A stretch of 64,000 nucleotides of DNA from assembly GCA_017558505.1 (NCBI GenBank), contig JAFYUM010000006.1:62001-126000 (forward strand). The letters are read 5' to 3'. The notes under the pieces are model-generated. The model ran no database searches. It worked only from the letters and a program-made list of their open reading frames with translations, and was not told the DNA's origin. Every line of letters begins with the position of its first letter. Position 1 is the first letter of the stretch. Origin of the DNA: Ruminococcus sp. (GTDB lineage: Bacteria > Bacillota > Clostridia > Oscillospirales > Ruminococcaceae). The position numbers and the translations under genes were made by a program. Shown here piece after piece: positions 24,808 through 33,615 of the stretch.

Positions 24808-25704
24808 TCAGCCTAATAAAAAGTGATAGTTGCTGACAATATCGACAGTAATGCCTATAAAGATAGTCATCATAATTATTAAAGCAATAGCAGGTATTGT
24901 TTTTAATATCTGCCATAAATCTTTTCTGTACCGTTTTACATCATAAAATTCCTGCGGATTTTCGGGATTTATGAGGATTTCGCGGCTTTCGCCCTCCTCG
25001 GTTTTGCTTATGCCATAGTAATTATCGCAAAGTGTATATTTTGTGCCGTAATAATCAAGCTCATATACCGGACAGAACAGCTTAGATACTTTTTTTATCT
25101 TGTACCTAAAGCTGAAACCCAATTTTACTACGGCAATAGAGCGTGGAATTACTTTGATTTTTTCTTTTATTAAATCATCTTTGTATCTCTCGTTTGGCTT
25201 AATACATATTGCAGTTACCTTTTCTGTACAGGACTTTTTCAGCGGCTTCATTTTACAGAGCAGCTTTATTAACGGCTTTGTATTTCTTATTGTCGTAGAT
25301 AGTAAAGAAAAGGCAAATACACCGGGAATGACAATAAATATCATCATCGGATTGCCGCAAAAAAAAGTTGTAATCGCCGAAACCATAAAAAGAATAAGCG
25401 ATGAAACCGCCAAAATCGGCTCATTAAAAAGTGTCATCGTAAAAATAATCAATCCGAAAAATAGAAATGCAATTCCCAACAAAGTCAGAGGATCTAAAAC
25501 TAATTTTCCGATAAGCAGAGTAGGTGTCATTGCAAAAAACAGAATCAACACTATAGACGAAAGAATTTTACTACGCTTTTCACGTTTCTCATTCTCGTAT
25601 TCAGCTTCGAAGTCCTTTGGTGCTTCCTGTTCCCGTTTTTTATCTTCCTCATATTGTTTCAGCAGAGCCTCATATTCGGCTCTGAAATCTCTTTTATTAT
25701 CCAT
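24808..25704 (-). CDS. Membrane protein of unknown function (tandem paralogue A)
   Basis: 298 residues. A charged N-terminal coiled segment (DFRAEYEALLKQYEEDKK) is followed by four or five hydrophobic helices, a soluble middle domain and a last transmembrane helix near the C-terminus. The soluble part shares KPLKKSCTEKVTAICI, KYTLCDNYYGI and SREILINPENPQEFYD with the neighbouring paralogue. No family recognised; conserved Cys and Tyr residues in the soluble part hint at a defined fold. The upstream AAAAGGGG site is identical in both copies. Confidence 0.6.
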   Translation of the reverse strand: MDNKRDFRAEYEALLKQYEEDKKREQEAPKDFEAEYENEKREKRSKILSSIVLILFFAMTPTLLIGKLVLDPLTLLGIAFLFFGLIIFTMTLFNEPILAVSSLILFMVSAITTFFCGNPMMIFIVIPGVFAFSLLSTTIRNTKPLIKLLCKMKPLKKSCTEKVTAICIKPNERYKDDLIKEKIKVIPRSIAVVKLGFSFRYKIKKVSKLFCPVYELDYYGTKYTLCDNYYGISKTEEGESREILINPENPQEFYDVKRYRKDLWQILKTIPAIALIIMMTIFIGITVDIVSNYHFLLG

Positions 25705-25763
25705 TTTAACCCCTTTTAAATTCTTATATCATATTTAGACCAATCAATTCAGTCGTTAAAAAA

Positions 25764-26747
25764 TTAATCCAATAACAAATCATAGTTTGTAACCAAAAAG
25801 ACTATAAGAGATATTAGAAACGCCAGTAAAATAATCATATAAACAAATGAAGTCGTCTTGAATATTTCTTTAGCGTCGCTTTTATACCGCTTTTCATCGT
25901 AGAACTCTTGCGGATTCTTTGGATTAATTAAGATTTCACGGCTTTTGCCCTCCTCAGTACCTATTATGCCATAGTAATTATCGCACAGGGTATATTTTGT
26001 GCCATTATAATCCAATTCATATACAGGGCTGAAAAGATGGTAGATTTTTTTCGATTTAGTCTGGTATCCCCTGTCAACACGTCTTTTTACAAGAACATAA
26101 CGGGGAATAACTTCTATATTTTCCTCTTGTAAAGTATATATGTCTTTTTTGTTAGCATCAATACAGGTAGCAGTAACTTTTTCTGTGCAGACCTGCTTCA
26201 AAGGCTTCATTTTCCGCAGTAAACGGACTAAAGGAATTATTTTTTCTATTGTTGTAGATAAAATAGCAGCTATACATATACTTGGTGCCGAAATGAAAAA
26301 AACTATTGCATTTTTAGCAATAACAGCTATTCCTGAAATTATGAGCGGAATAGATACCACAATAGTATTAACAGGTTTTTTTAAATAGCAAAGTGCAAGA
26401 GTTGAAAAAACAAGCAATACCCCAAGCACAATGAAAATAATATCTGCTGCCGTTTTATTAAACAAATCTGAAATGAATATGAAAATACCCATTAAAAAAA
26501 TCAAAACAGTGCCAATGCTAACAATGATAGAATTGAGCTTTTTCTCTCTTTCAGTGAGATATTTCATTTGTACTTCTCTTTCTGCTTTATTCCAATCCTC
26601 CCGTTTCAGATGCTTTGGTAACTTTTCTAAATCATCTACATCAATATCAGTAGATAATCTGTTCAGTTCTTCCTCGTGCTTTTTATCTTCCTCATATTGT
26701 TTCAGCAAAGCCTCATATTCGGCTCTGAAATCCCTTTTATTATCCAT
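25764..26747 (-). CDS. Membrane protein of unknown function (tandem paralogue B)
   Basis: Paralogue of the gene at 24808, with the same first 20-odd residues, the same membrane/soluble/membrane layout and the same KYTLCDNYYGI and NPQEFYD blocks, but an extra 30-residue acidic insert (RLSTDIDVDDLEKLPKHLK) after the N-terminal segment. The start is placed at 26747, where AAAAGGGGTTAAA precedes the ATG, as in the other copy. N-termini are nearly identical while the membrane segments differ, so the duplication is moderately old or the ends have been homogenised. Confidence 0.6.
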   Translation of the reverse strand: MDNKRDFRAEYEALLKQYEEDKKHEEELNRLSTDIDVDDLEKLPKHLKREDWNKAEREVQMKYLTEREKKLNSIIVSIGTVLIFLMGIFIFISDLFNKTAADIIFIVLGVLLVFSTLALCYLKKPVNTIVVSIPLIISGIAVIAKNAIVFFISAPSICIAAILSTTIEKIIPLVRLLRKMKPLKQVCTEKVTATCIDANKKDIYTLQEENIEVIPRYVLVKRRVDRGYQTKSKKIYHLFSPVYELDYNGTKYTLCDNYYGIIGTEEGKSREILINPKNPQEFYDEKRYKSDAKEIFKTTSFVYMIILLAFLISLIVFLVTNYDLLLD

Positions 26748-26768
26748 TTTAACCCCTTTTATCATATA

Positions 26769-26846
26769 ATTAAGAATTATGAATTAAGAATGCAGAATTG
26801 CAATATAAAATTCTTAATTCTTAATTCTGCATTCTTAATTAGATAA
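26769..26846. repeat. AT-rich inverted repeat
   Basis: AATTAAGAATGCAGAATT (26782-26799) is matched by its inverse complement AATTCTGCATTCTTAATT (26823-26840). A further TTCTTAATTCTTAATT lies in the loop. A MITE-like or terminator-like element after ddl. Confidence 0.65.
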
Positions 26847-28034
26847 TCAGCATTTGCTTCCCTTTGCGCCGAAGCTGCCTCCCATTGAGAGGATATTGCT
26901 GTCGAATGTGTAATTTATCTTGCCAGCCTGTCTGTGACGCTTTAATGCAAGCTGAATCATTCTTTCAAGCAGTTCGGGATATTTAACGCCCTTTGGCTCC
27001 CAGAGATAGAATGCAAGTGAACCGGGAATTGTGTTGATTTCGTTGATGTATATCTTATCAGTTGCCATATCAATCATAAAGTCGATACGTGTAACGCCAT
27101 TACAGCCAAGACTGCGGAAAGCGTCAACTGCAAGTGTGCGGATTGTTTCTTCCTGTTCGGGAGAAATATCAGCAGGAATCTTTCTTTTCAGGGAAGCCAT
27201 ACCCTTACTTCCGCCCGATTTGCCGCCGCCTACATACTTCTGCTCAAAGCTGAGAATATCCTCATCGCTTGCCTGTACAGGCTCTTCGCATACAGAAGCT
27301 TCTGCGGATTCGCTGTCACCGAGAACGGAGCAGTTGATTTCTTTAAGCTGAACAACAGCAGGTTCAACAAGAATTCTGTCAGAGAATGCAAAAGCGTCCT
27401 CCATGGACTTTATAAGTCCGCTTCTGTCCTTTGCCTTTGAGATACCAACGCTTGATCCAAGATTGATAGGCTTTACAATTACAGGATAGCCGAACTTCTT
27501 TTCAACCTCGTCTGCACATTCTTCAATGCGGTCAAGGTCAAATGCGGCAAATCTACAGCAGTCGAGAACAGGGAATCCAGCCTCTTTCAGTAAAATCTTC
27601 ATAACATACTTATCCATACCAACTGCGGATGCAAGAACGTCACAGCCGACATATGGCAGGTCAAGTGTCTGTAAATAGCCCTGTAATGCACCGTCCTCTA
27701 CGTTTGTACCGTGTACAATTGGGAACGCAATGTCAATATCAGAAATTAAATTTGAACCGAATTTCTTCATCTTCTGGCGGATAAGCTGAACTTTTCCCTC
27801 GCTGCGTACAAATACGCACTCTGTACACTCTTTGAGAAGTGCAGGGATATCCTTATAATTGTTGATGTCCATAAGCTTTTCGCCCGTGTAGAATTCGCTC
27901 TTTTTTGTCATATAAATGGGAACGATGTTATACTTTTCCTTGTTCATACTTGCCATAGCCTGAACTGCGGAAATTACGGATACCTCGTGTTCTACGCTTC
28001 TGCCTCCGAAAAGAACTGCAAGATTGATTTTCAT
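26847..28034 (-). CDS. ddl: D-alanine--D-alanine ligase
   Basis: ATP-grasp ligase making D-Ala-D-Ala for peptidoglycan precursors. It has the N-terminal LFGGRSVEHEVSVISA, the central KPINLGSSVGISKA loop and the C-terminal RIDFMID...INEINTIPGS metal/ATP motifs. The start is 28034 (AAAAAGGAG eight bases upstream); the longer frame overlaps murF. A roughly 35-residue acidic/Gly-rich insert (SAEASVCEEPVQ to GGGKSGGSKG) lies in the omega-loop region, a feature of many clostridial Ddl enzymes. The ligand specificity (Ala, Ser or Lac) cannot be settled by eye. Third gene of the hydrolase-murF-ddl operon. Confidence 0.92.
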   Translation of the reverse strand: MKINLAVLFGGRSVEHEVSVISAVQAMASMNKEKYNIVPIYMTKKSEFYTGEKLMDINNYKDIPALLKECTECVFVRSEGKVQLIRQKMKKFGSNLISDIDIAFPIVHGTNVEDGALQGYLQTLDLPYVGCDVLASAVGMDKYVMKILLKEAGFPVLDCCRFAAFDLDRIEECADEVEKKFGYPVIVKPINLGSSVGISKAKDRSGLIKSMEDAFAFSDRILVEPAVVQLKEINCSVLGDSESAEASVCEEPVQASDEDILSFEQKYVGGGKSGGSKGMASLKRKIPADISPEQEETIRTLAVDAFRSLGCNGVTRIDFMIDMATDKIYINEINTIPGSLAFYLWEPKGVKYPELLERMIQLALKRHRQAGKINYTFDSNILSMGGSFGAKGSKC

Positions 28035-28065
28035 ATGTGTTATCTCCTTTTTCTTTTGAAATTTA

Positions 28066-29712
28066 TCAATAGTTATCAGGCAAGTCGTTTTCAAGAAGAA
28101 CGATTTTTTTCTTGTCTGTAGTATAAGCGTTTACCTTTGCAAGTGCATCGTTAAGACTGTCAGCTACATAAACCTTTGACATATCATAGCCGCTGTCCTT
28201 AATGCCGTTGTAAATCGGCTCTGTCTGCTTTTTGCCTACGAGAACGATGTAATCGCAGGCTTTTGAAGCCTCCTGCCCGAATTCGTAGTTCAATTCCTCC
28301 TGCTTTGCACCAAGTTCAACCATACCGGGAGTAACAAGGATACGGCAGGCATCAAATAAACCAAGAACGGCAAGTGCCGCACGGCATCCGCTGGGGTTTG
28401 AGTTGTATGCGTCGTCGATGAATGTTACGCCGTTGCCCTTGTCAAGAAGCTGTAAACGGTGGGGAACTGCGGCAATCCGCTTCACGGGAAGTACAAGTTT
28501 TTCCATTGGAATTCCCGTATCTGCGGCATAGGCAATTGCACCGAGAAGATTCTGCACGTTATGCTCACCGAGAAGCTTTGTGCTGTATCGGCAGGATTTT
28601 CCGTCGGGAGCAGTTACAGTAAATTCCGTTCCTCTGTCGGAAACTGAAACATCAGTTGCTCTCCAGTCGTTGCCCTCCTGCAAGCCGTAGGTTATGGCGT
28701 TGGGATAGTCGGGTGCTTTTTTGCGGATAAGCTCGTTATCGCCGTTGAGATAAACCTTGCCGAGAGCAGAAATGCTGTCTGCAAGTTCAAATTTAGTATT
28801 TACAACATTTTCAATTGAGCCGAAGGTTTCAAGGTGCTGTGGCCCTACAGAAGTTATAATTCCGTCGTGGGGATTGGCAATTCCGCAGAGTTCCTTGATT
28901 TCGTGAACTCGTCTTGCACCCATTTCGCAGATGAAATACTGGTGTGTGGGCTTCAAATCACGGCGGATTGTAATTGTAACACCCATGGGGGTGTTGAAGC
29001 TTTCGGGAGTTTTCAGCGTTTCATACTGTGAACTGAGCAATTCGCTGAGGTAGAATTTCATAGAAGTCTTGCCGTAGCTTCCTGTAATACCAACCTTGTG
29101 CAAATCGGGACAGGAGGCAAGAATTTTTTTTGCGTCGTTGATATACCAGTTCTGCACAGCCTTTTCAACAGGCTTGTTGATAAGATTTGAAAGGGGTACA
29201 AGGATTGGTGTGAGGTAGAGTGCAGAGCCGATAATTATAAATGGCAGATTATTTGTAAATCTTGTACTTTCTTCAAAATAAACTCTGTCTGCTGAAAAAA
29301 ATGCAACTGTGAAAAATAAAGCAATGAGTATGAAGAAAGTAGTTATCATACGCTTTACTCTTGCGGTATACACAAAAGGCTTTTTGAATTTCTTTCCCGG
29401 TTTGTTTTTTATTGCAATACCGATATTAAACAGAGCGAGAACTGAAATTATTATGATTGAAAAAGTGTTTAAAGGACTGATAAATACGTGTTTTTCAGGT
29501 GCCCATATAACAGGGTTTGTAAATATAAGTGCAAACTGACAGACAAACAAAATTATCGGCAGTATATATCTCTTGAAATTCTTCTTCATCCACCATGAAT
29601 GTTCGGGAGTTTTGTAGCCGTTAAGCTGTAACATATGGAACTCACGGAGTGCCATGAAAACAATGGCAGTAAGGGCAATAACTGCATATATGCAGTAAAT
29701 AGCAATATTCAT
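28066..29712 (-). CDS. murF: MurF-type Mur ligase with an N-terminal membrane domain
   Basis: Predicted to add D-Ala-D-Ala to UDP-MurNAc-tripeptide. The first 190 residues contain four or five hydrophobic helices (for example AVIALTAIVFMAL, YILPIILFVCQFALIF, FFILIALFFTVAFF), after which a normal Mur ligase begins: ATP loop GITGSYGKTSMK, the ICEMGARRVHEI region and the C-terminal DDAYNSNPSGCRAAL. The usual MurF N-terminal substrate domain seems replaced by the membrane part. Adjacent ddl strongly supports MurF function; a related amide ligase working on a lipid-linked substrate is the alternative. Confidence 0.8.
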   Translation of the reverse strand: MNIAIYCIYAVIALTAIVFMALREFHMLQLNGYKTPEHSWWMKKNFKRYILPIILFVCQFALIFTNPVIWAPEKHVFISPLNTFSIIIISVLALFNIGIAIKNKPGKKFKKPFVYTARVKRMITTFFILIALFFTVAFFSADRVYFEESTRFTNNLPFIIIGSALYLTPILVPLSNLINKPVEKAVQNWYINDAKKILASCPDLHKVGITGSYGKTSMKFYLSELLSSQYETLKTPESFNTPMGVTITIRRDLKPTHQYFICEMGARRVHEIKELCGIANPHDGIITSVGPQHLETFGSIENVVNTKFELADSISALGKVYLNGDNELIRKKAPDYPNAITYGLQEGNDWRATDVSVSDRGTEFTVTAPDGKSCRYSTKLLGEHNVQNLLGAIAYAADTGIPMEKLVLPVKRIAAVPHRLQLLDKGNGVTFIDDAYNSNPSGCRAALAVLGLFDACRILVTPGMVELGAKQEELNYEFGQEASKACDYIVLVGKKQTEPIYNGIKDSGYDMSKVYVADSLNDALAKVNAYTTDKKKIVLLENDLPDNY

Positions 29713-29732
29713 CTGTATCTCCTAAATTTATA

Positions 29733-29781
29733 ATTTGTAGGGGCGGATATTATCCGCCCGCAATTTCGGAACGAAATTTAC
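29733..29781. repeat. Dispersed GGGCGGATATT hairpin repeat (copy 2, most complete)
   Basis: GGGCGGATA-T-TATCCGCCC is a perfect 9-bp inverted repeat, followed by a second one, AATTTCG-GAA-CGAAATT. The second half also occurs inverted at 14202-14222 downstream of the cellulase; the first half is seen at 24112 and 35857. Confidence 0.6.
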
Positions 29782-29787
29782 AATATA

Positions 29788-30561
29788 TTATTCCTCAATT
29801 TTCATAAATGAACACATAACACGGTTGAAAGTGTACTGCTGTTCGAGGAATGAGTAATGGCCTGCATTTTCAAGCTTCACAAGACCTGCATCGGGGATAA
29901 GCTTCTCCATTTTTTCACCGTCTGAAAGAGGAGTTGCAGTATCATTCACGCCCCAGACAAGAAGCGTAGGGCATTTTATATTAGGCAGTAACGGCTCTAA
30001 ATCCTCGTTTACTGTCTTTACAAGCACCTGCCGCATAAGCGGAGATGCCGCAACATAGTCGGCACTGCCGTACTTCACACGGAGCTTTTCAAGGGCTTCG
30101 GGAGCGATTTTCTGCATAAGCTTAGTTGAGAGAATGCTTCGGCAGAACTTATACCAGCGTGTGCGGAAGCTTTTCTTGTTGGATTTAGGCGGTAAAATGC
30201 CTGCACTATCCACAAGGATAACCTTTGTGATTTCAAAGGGCAGATTTTCACGGCTGTTGAGTTTTATAATAACTCTGCCGCCGAAAGAATGACCTAAAAG
30301 CATAACCTTATCTGTATTATATGCTTTGAGGAATTCAATTACAAAATCAGCGTAATCGTCAACGCACCATGCAGAGGGCGGCTCCTGACTTTCGCCGAAA
30401 CCAGGCATATCCATAGCCACGACTTTATATTTTTTTGAAAGCAAATCTATGAGATTGGCGAAAAGCTTGATATTACTTCCCCAACCGTGAAGCAGGACAA
30501 TAAGCTCACCCTCGCCTTTTTCCTCATAATTTATATTTATACCGTTAATCGTTCTGTTCAT
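29788..30561 (-). CDS. Alpha/beta hydrolase
   Basis: 257-residue soluble hydrolase with oxyanion loop LLHGWGSN, nucleophile elbow GHSFGG, an Asp in WGVNDTATP and a His in ENAGHYSFLE, a complete catalytic triad. No signal peptide, so cytoplasmic. It heads the operon with murF and ddl, which hints at a role tied to wall-precursor metabolism, though the substrate is unknown. Promoter at 30622-30650. Confidence 0.85.
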   Translation of the reverse strand: MNRTINGININYEEKGEGELIVLLHGWGSNIKLFANLIDLLSKKYKVVAMDMPGFGESQEPPSAWCVDDYADFVIEFLKAYNTDKVMLLGHSFGGRVIIKLNSRENLPFEITKVILVDSAGILPPKSNKKSFRTRWYKFCRSILSTKLMQKIAPEALEKLRVKYGSADYVAASPLMRQVLVKTVNEDLEPLLPNIKCPTLLVWGVNDTATPLSDGEKMEKLIPDAGLVKLENAGHYSFLEQQYTFNRVMCSFMKIEE

Positions 30562-30621
30562 CTGTATATCTCCATTTTCTACACTTGGATTTCATAATAT
30601 AATTATACGTATACATTATAT

Positions 30622-30650
30622 ATTATATCACGCTCGGTAATGAATGTCAA
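30622..30650 (-). promoter_or_regulatory. Promoter of the hydrolase-murF-ddl operon
   Basis: Minus strand: -35 TTGACA (30650-30645), 17-bp spacer, -10 TATAAT (30627-30622). Confidence 0.82.
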
Positions 30651-30680
30651 TTAATTTGGTGGATTTTTCGCTATGTATAC

Positions 30681-30717
30681 AAAAAATCCGCACAAAGTCG
30701 CAATGTACTTTGTGCGG
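30681..30717 (-). terminator. Terminator after lipoprotein copy 2
   Basis: CCGCACAAAG / CTTTGTGCGG 10-bp stem with a T-run on the minus strand. Near-identical hairpins follow the gene at 32203 and fakA. Confidence 0.8.
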
Positions 30718-30723
30718 TGATTG

Positions 30724-32148
30724 TCAGTCTGCTTCGAATATATAAAGTTTTTTCAGCGGATTGTTCTTGCTTGGAGCATAGTGATCGCATATATCCATTG
30801 TGGAAGAATCTTCATAAATAAACGGCTTTTCGTAAATAAAATAATAAAAATCGGAAAAAAGTGTTTCATAGTTTAATATAGCTAATCCATTGTCAGAAAC
30901 TCCAATCAGGGACTGTTCAACACGCAATGAGGTATCAATATTAATATTTATCATTGAGTCTGTTGAAGAATACGTGTAGGAATCTGTATCATTCAGGTTA
31001 AAACCTGCACCAAGTTCGGGAATGAAGAACATATACTGTTGGATATAGTCATAGTATATGATGACATTTTTTCCCATGGGATATGCTTTAACCTGATTTC
31101 TCTGCATACTCAAGTCGGTGGTATATTTTTCCATTTTTTCAAAGTCAAAAGTGTGCAGAACGTTGTAAGAATCCTCAGCTTGCAAAAGAATTAATCTGCT
31201 TTCGTCTGACATTACCGTTTGACAGTTGGAAATGCCTGTTTCAAGAGTATATCTGTCGGTTTTTGCTGTTATTTTGTCATTTTTTCTTACCAGTTCAACG
31301 GTAGGTTCTTCTTTGTCAGCAAGGGTATAATGAAGAGTGATATGTTTTTTGTAGCTTGAAGTATAACCTGGTTGGGCAACTGATTTTATGTCGATATGAC
31401 CAACAAAAAGATCATCAGAAAATACAAACTCTCCTGTTTCCTCATCAAAAACGCTTTGTTTTAGGCTGTCTGCCCCAAATGTAAGAAGAACAAGACCGTT
31501 ATTGTATATCATATCTGCAATTGAAACGCCCTCTGTGCCGTGGGAATATTCATAAATACTGACATTTTCTCCAGTTTCGGGATTGTACTTGAATATTTCA
31601 AAGTTGTGGCTTGTAGCGGGGCAGGCGGTATCGTAATCTCCTAAATAATAGAGATTTTCGCCGTCAAAGGCTGTGTAAAGTATAATGGGTTTTTCCTCTG
31701 CTTCAAGAATGGGTGCATAATCTTCTATAAACTGTTGACAGTATTCCTCATGCTCCATTTCAAAGCGGTTGGCAATATTTTCTGAATCGGGACATATATT
31801 TTCAATTTTTACATTTTCAGGCAGCTTGCAGGGGGATTTCTTCGCTTCAAATTCAATTCCCGATAAATCGTACTCCTTGAACTCAACAGGTGGGGGTGTG
31901 TCCTGCACATTGAGATTTACCTTTATTTCTCTGAAATCATTAATGGTATAATGCTTTAATTCTGTGGTTGAGTCGGAGTTAACGGAAGTTTCCGTGTTTC
32001 CGTCTTTATCCTCGGAAATATCAGTTTCAGACACAGAAGCTGTAACATCGCCCACAGGCGGATTTTCGCTTATGCTGTCCTGTTTGTTATCACAGGCTGT
32101 ACAGAAAAGGGCTGTAAGTGCAGTTAAAAATGCTAAAAATTTTTTCAT
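30724..32148 (-). CDS. Lipoprotein, tandem paralogue (copy 2)
   Basis: 474-residue lipoprotein (signal peptide ending CTAC, Cys19) of unknown function. Its body follows the same block order as the copies at 32203 and 10539: PPVEFKEYDLSGIEFEAKKS, TAFDGENLYYLGDYD, HNFEIFKYNPETGEN, LHTFDFEKMEKYTTDL, FFIPELGAGF, and a closing KKLYIFEAD. The signal-peptide DNA is virtually identical to that of copy 3, whereas the last 200 residues have diverged. An AAGAGGTG ribosome binding site directly follows a hairpin, and no separate promoter fits in the 54-base gap, so it is probably read through from copy 3. Confidence 0.7.
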   Translation of the reverse strand: MKKFLAFLTALTALFCTACDNKQDSISENPPVGDVTASVSETDISEDKDGNTETSVNSDSTTELKHYTINDFREIKVNLNVQDTPPPVEFKEYDLSGIEFEAKKSPCKLPENVKIENICPDSENIANRFEMEHEEYCQQFIEDYAPILEAEEKPIILYTAFDGENLYYLGDYDTACPATSHNFEIFKYNPETGENVSIYEYSHGTEGVSIADMIYNNGLVLLTFGADSLKQSVFDEETGEFVFSDDLFVGHIDIKSVAQPGYTSSYKKHITLHYTLADKEEPTVELVRKNDKITAKTDRYTLETGISNCQTVMSDESRLILLQAEDSYNVLHTFDFEKMEKYTTDLSMQRNQVKAYPMGKNVIIYYDYIQQYMFFIPELGAGFNLNDTDSYTYSSTDSMININIDTSLRVEQSLIGVSDNGLAILNYETLFSDFYYFIYEKPFIYEDSSTMDICDHYAPSKNNPLKKLYIFEAD

Positions 32149-32159
32149 AATTCACCTCT

Positions 32160-32196
32160 TAAAAATCCGCACAAAGCCGCAATGTACTTTGTGCGG
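32160..32196 (-). terminator. Terminator-like hairpin between the tandem lipoprotein genes
   Basis: CCGCACAAAG (32167-32176) with CTTTGTGCGG (32187-32196) and a T-run on the minus strand. It sits between copy 3 and copy 2 and is likely partly read through. Confidence 0.75.
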
Positions 32197-32202
32197 TGAT
32201 TG

Positions 32203-33549
32203 TCAGTCTGTTTCAAATATGTAAAGCTTTTGCAGGGGATCATTCTCAATAGGTGTGTATTCTGTACTACGTAACATTGAGTTGATATAATAGAGATCAT
32301 TGTTAATGCCTGTATCGAAATTAATGAGTGCCAATCTGTTATTATATTCACTTACGCTTGTATTGTTTATATAAAAGCTTGTTCCAAGATATGAGGAGCT
32401 GCGTTCAATATATTGCAAAACAAATCCCGCACCAAGCTCGGGAATGAAGTACATACACTTCTGACTGCCAACGTAATGTACAAGCACATTATTTCCTGAT
32501 TGATATGCACGGTTAGCGTCTGCTGATTCAAATTGGGTTGTATATTTCTCCATTTTGTTAAAGTCAAAGGTGTGGAGTATGGCAACATCTGAATCTGACT
32601 GTAAAAAACACATACGTTTATCCGTAGATAATACAGGTGTACAAATGTTTATACCTGTTTCAAGCTTGATTTTATCAGTATAGGCTGTCATTTTGCGGTT
32701 TTCTTTTTCCATTCGTATATCGGATTCTTCTGAATAATTTACAAAAGCAATGGGCTTGTAACCATTGGAATGAGGATCAACAACGAAATCAATATTGATT
32801 TCTTTTTCAAAAACATCCTCGTTGATTTTAGCCGATGTTTCATCAATACGATATGTTCTGATTTCAGGTTCACTATAAATATCAGTCACGGTAATAAGCC
32901 ATAAACTCTCATCAAAGTAAGTCATATCAGCTAATGTGATACCCTCTGTGCCGTTGGAATATTCATAAATACAGATATTTTCCTTTGTTTCGGGGTTGTA
33001 TCTGAATATTTCAAAGTTGTGGCTTACGTGTGGACAGGGAATGTCATAGTCAGCCAGATAATAGAGATTTTCGCCGTCAAAAGCAGTGTACATAATAAGC
33101 GGTTTGTTTTCACTTTCAAGAACTGGAGCATAATTTTCTATAAACTGCTTACTGTATTCCTCATGTTCCATTTTGGAAGAAGAGGCGAAGTTTTCTGAAT
33201 CAGGACATATATTTTCGATTTTTACATTTTCGGGAAGTGTACACGGAGATTTTTTCGCCTCAAATTCAATTCCCGACAAATCATATTCCTTAAACTCAAC
33301 AGGGGGAGCTGTTTTCTGCACATTGAGTTTTACTTTGATTTCTTTGAAATCATTAATTGTATAATGCTTTAATTCTGTGGTTGAGTCGGAGTTGACGGAA
33401 GTTTCCGTGTTTACGGAAATATCGGTATCAGATACAGCGGATGTAACATCGCCCACAGGCGGATTTTCGCTTATGCTGTCCTGTTTGTTATCACAGGCTG
33501 TACAGAAAAGGGCTGTAAGTGCAGTTAAAAATGCTAAAATCTTTTTCAT
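32203..33549 (-). CDS. Lipoprotein, tandem paralogue (copy 3)
   Basis: 448-residue lipoprotein with the same signal peptide and block order as copy 2 (PPVEFKEYDLS, FDGENLYYLADYD, LHTFDFNKMEKYT, FIPELGAGF, QKLYIFETD). About 90 bases covering the signal peptide are identical to copy 2, the rest is roughly half conserved, so the 5' end looks recently copied or converted. It starts 14 bases after the fakA terminator hairpin, leaving no room for a promoter; expression would depend on read-through or a promoter inside fakA. Function unknown. Confidence 0.7.
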   Translation of the reverse strand: MKKILAFLTALTALFCTACDNKQDSISENPPVGDVTSAVSDTDISVNTETSVNSDSTTELKHYTINDFKEIKVKLNVQKTAPPVEFKEYDLSGIEFEAKKSPCTLPENVKIENICPDSENFASSSKMEHEEYSKQFIENYAPVLESENKPLIMYTAFDGENLYYLADYDIPCPHVSHNFEIFRYNPETKENICIYEYSNGTEGITLADMTYFDESLWLITVTDIYSEPEIRTYRIDETSAKINEDVFEKEINIDFVVDPHSNGYKPIAFVNYSEESDIRMEKENRKMTAYTDKIKLETGINICTPVLSTDKRMCFLQSDSDVAILHTFDFNKMEKYTTQFESADANRAYQSGNNVLVHYVGSQKCMYFIPELGAGFVLQYIERSSSYLGTSFYINNTSVSEYNNRLALINFDTGINNDLYYINSMLRSTEYTPIENDPLQKLYIFETD

Positions 33550-33562
33550 AATTCACCTCTTG

Positions 33563-33605
33563 AAAAAATCCGCACAAAGTAGCAATGTGCTTTGTGCGGA
33601 TTTGC
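33563..33605 (-). terminator. Terminator-like hairpin after fakA
   Basis: CCGCACAAAG (33570-33579) with CTTTGTGCGG (33590-33599), T-run GATTTTTTC on the minus strand. Third copy of the same hairpin. Confidence 0.75.
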
Positions 33606-33615
33606 AGACATCAGA

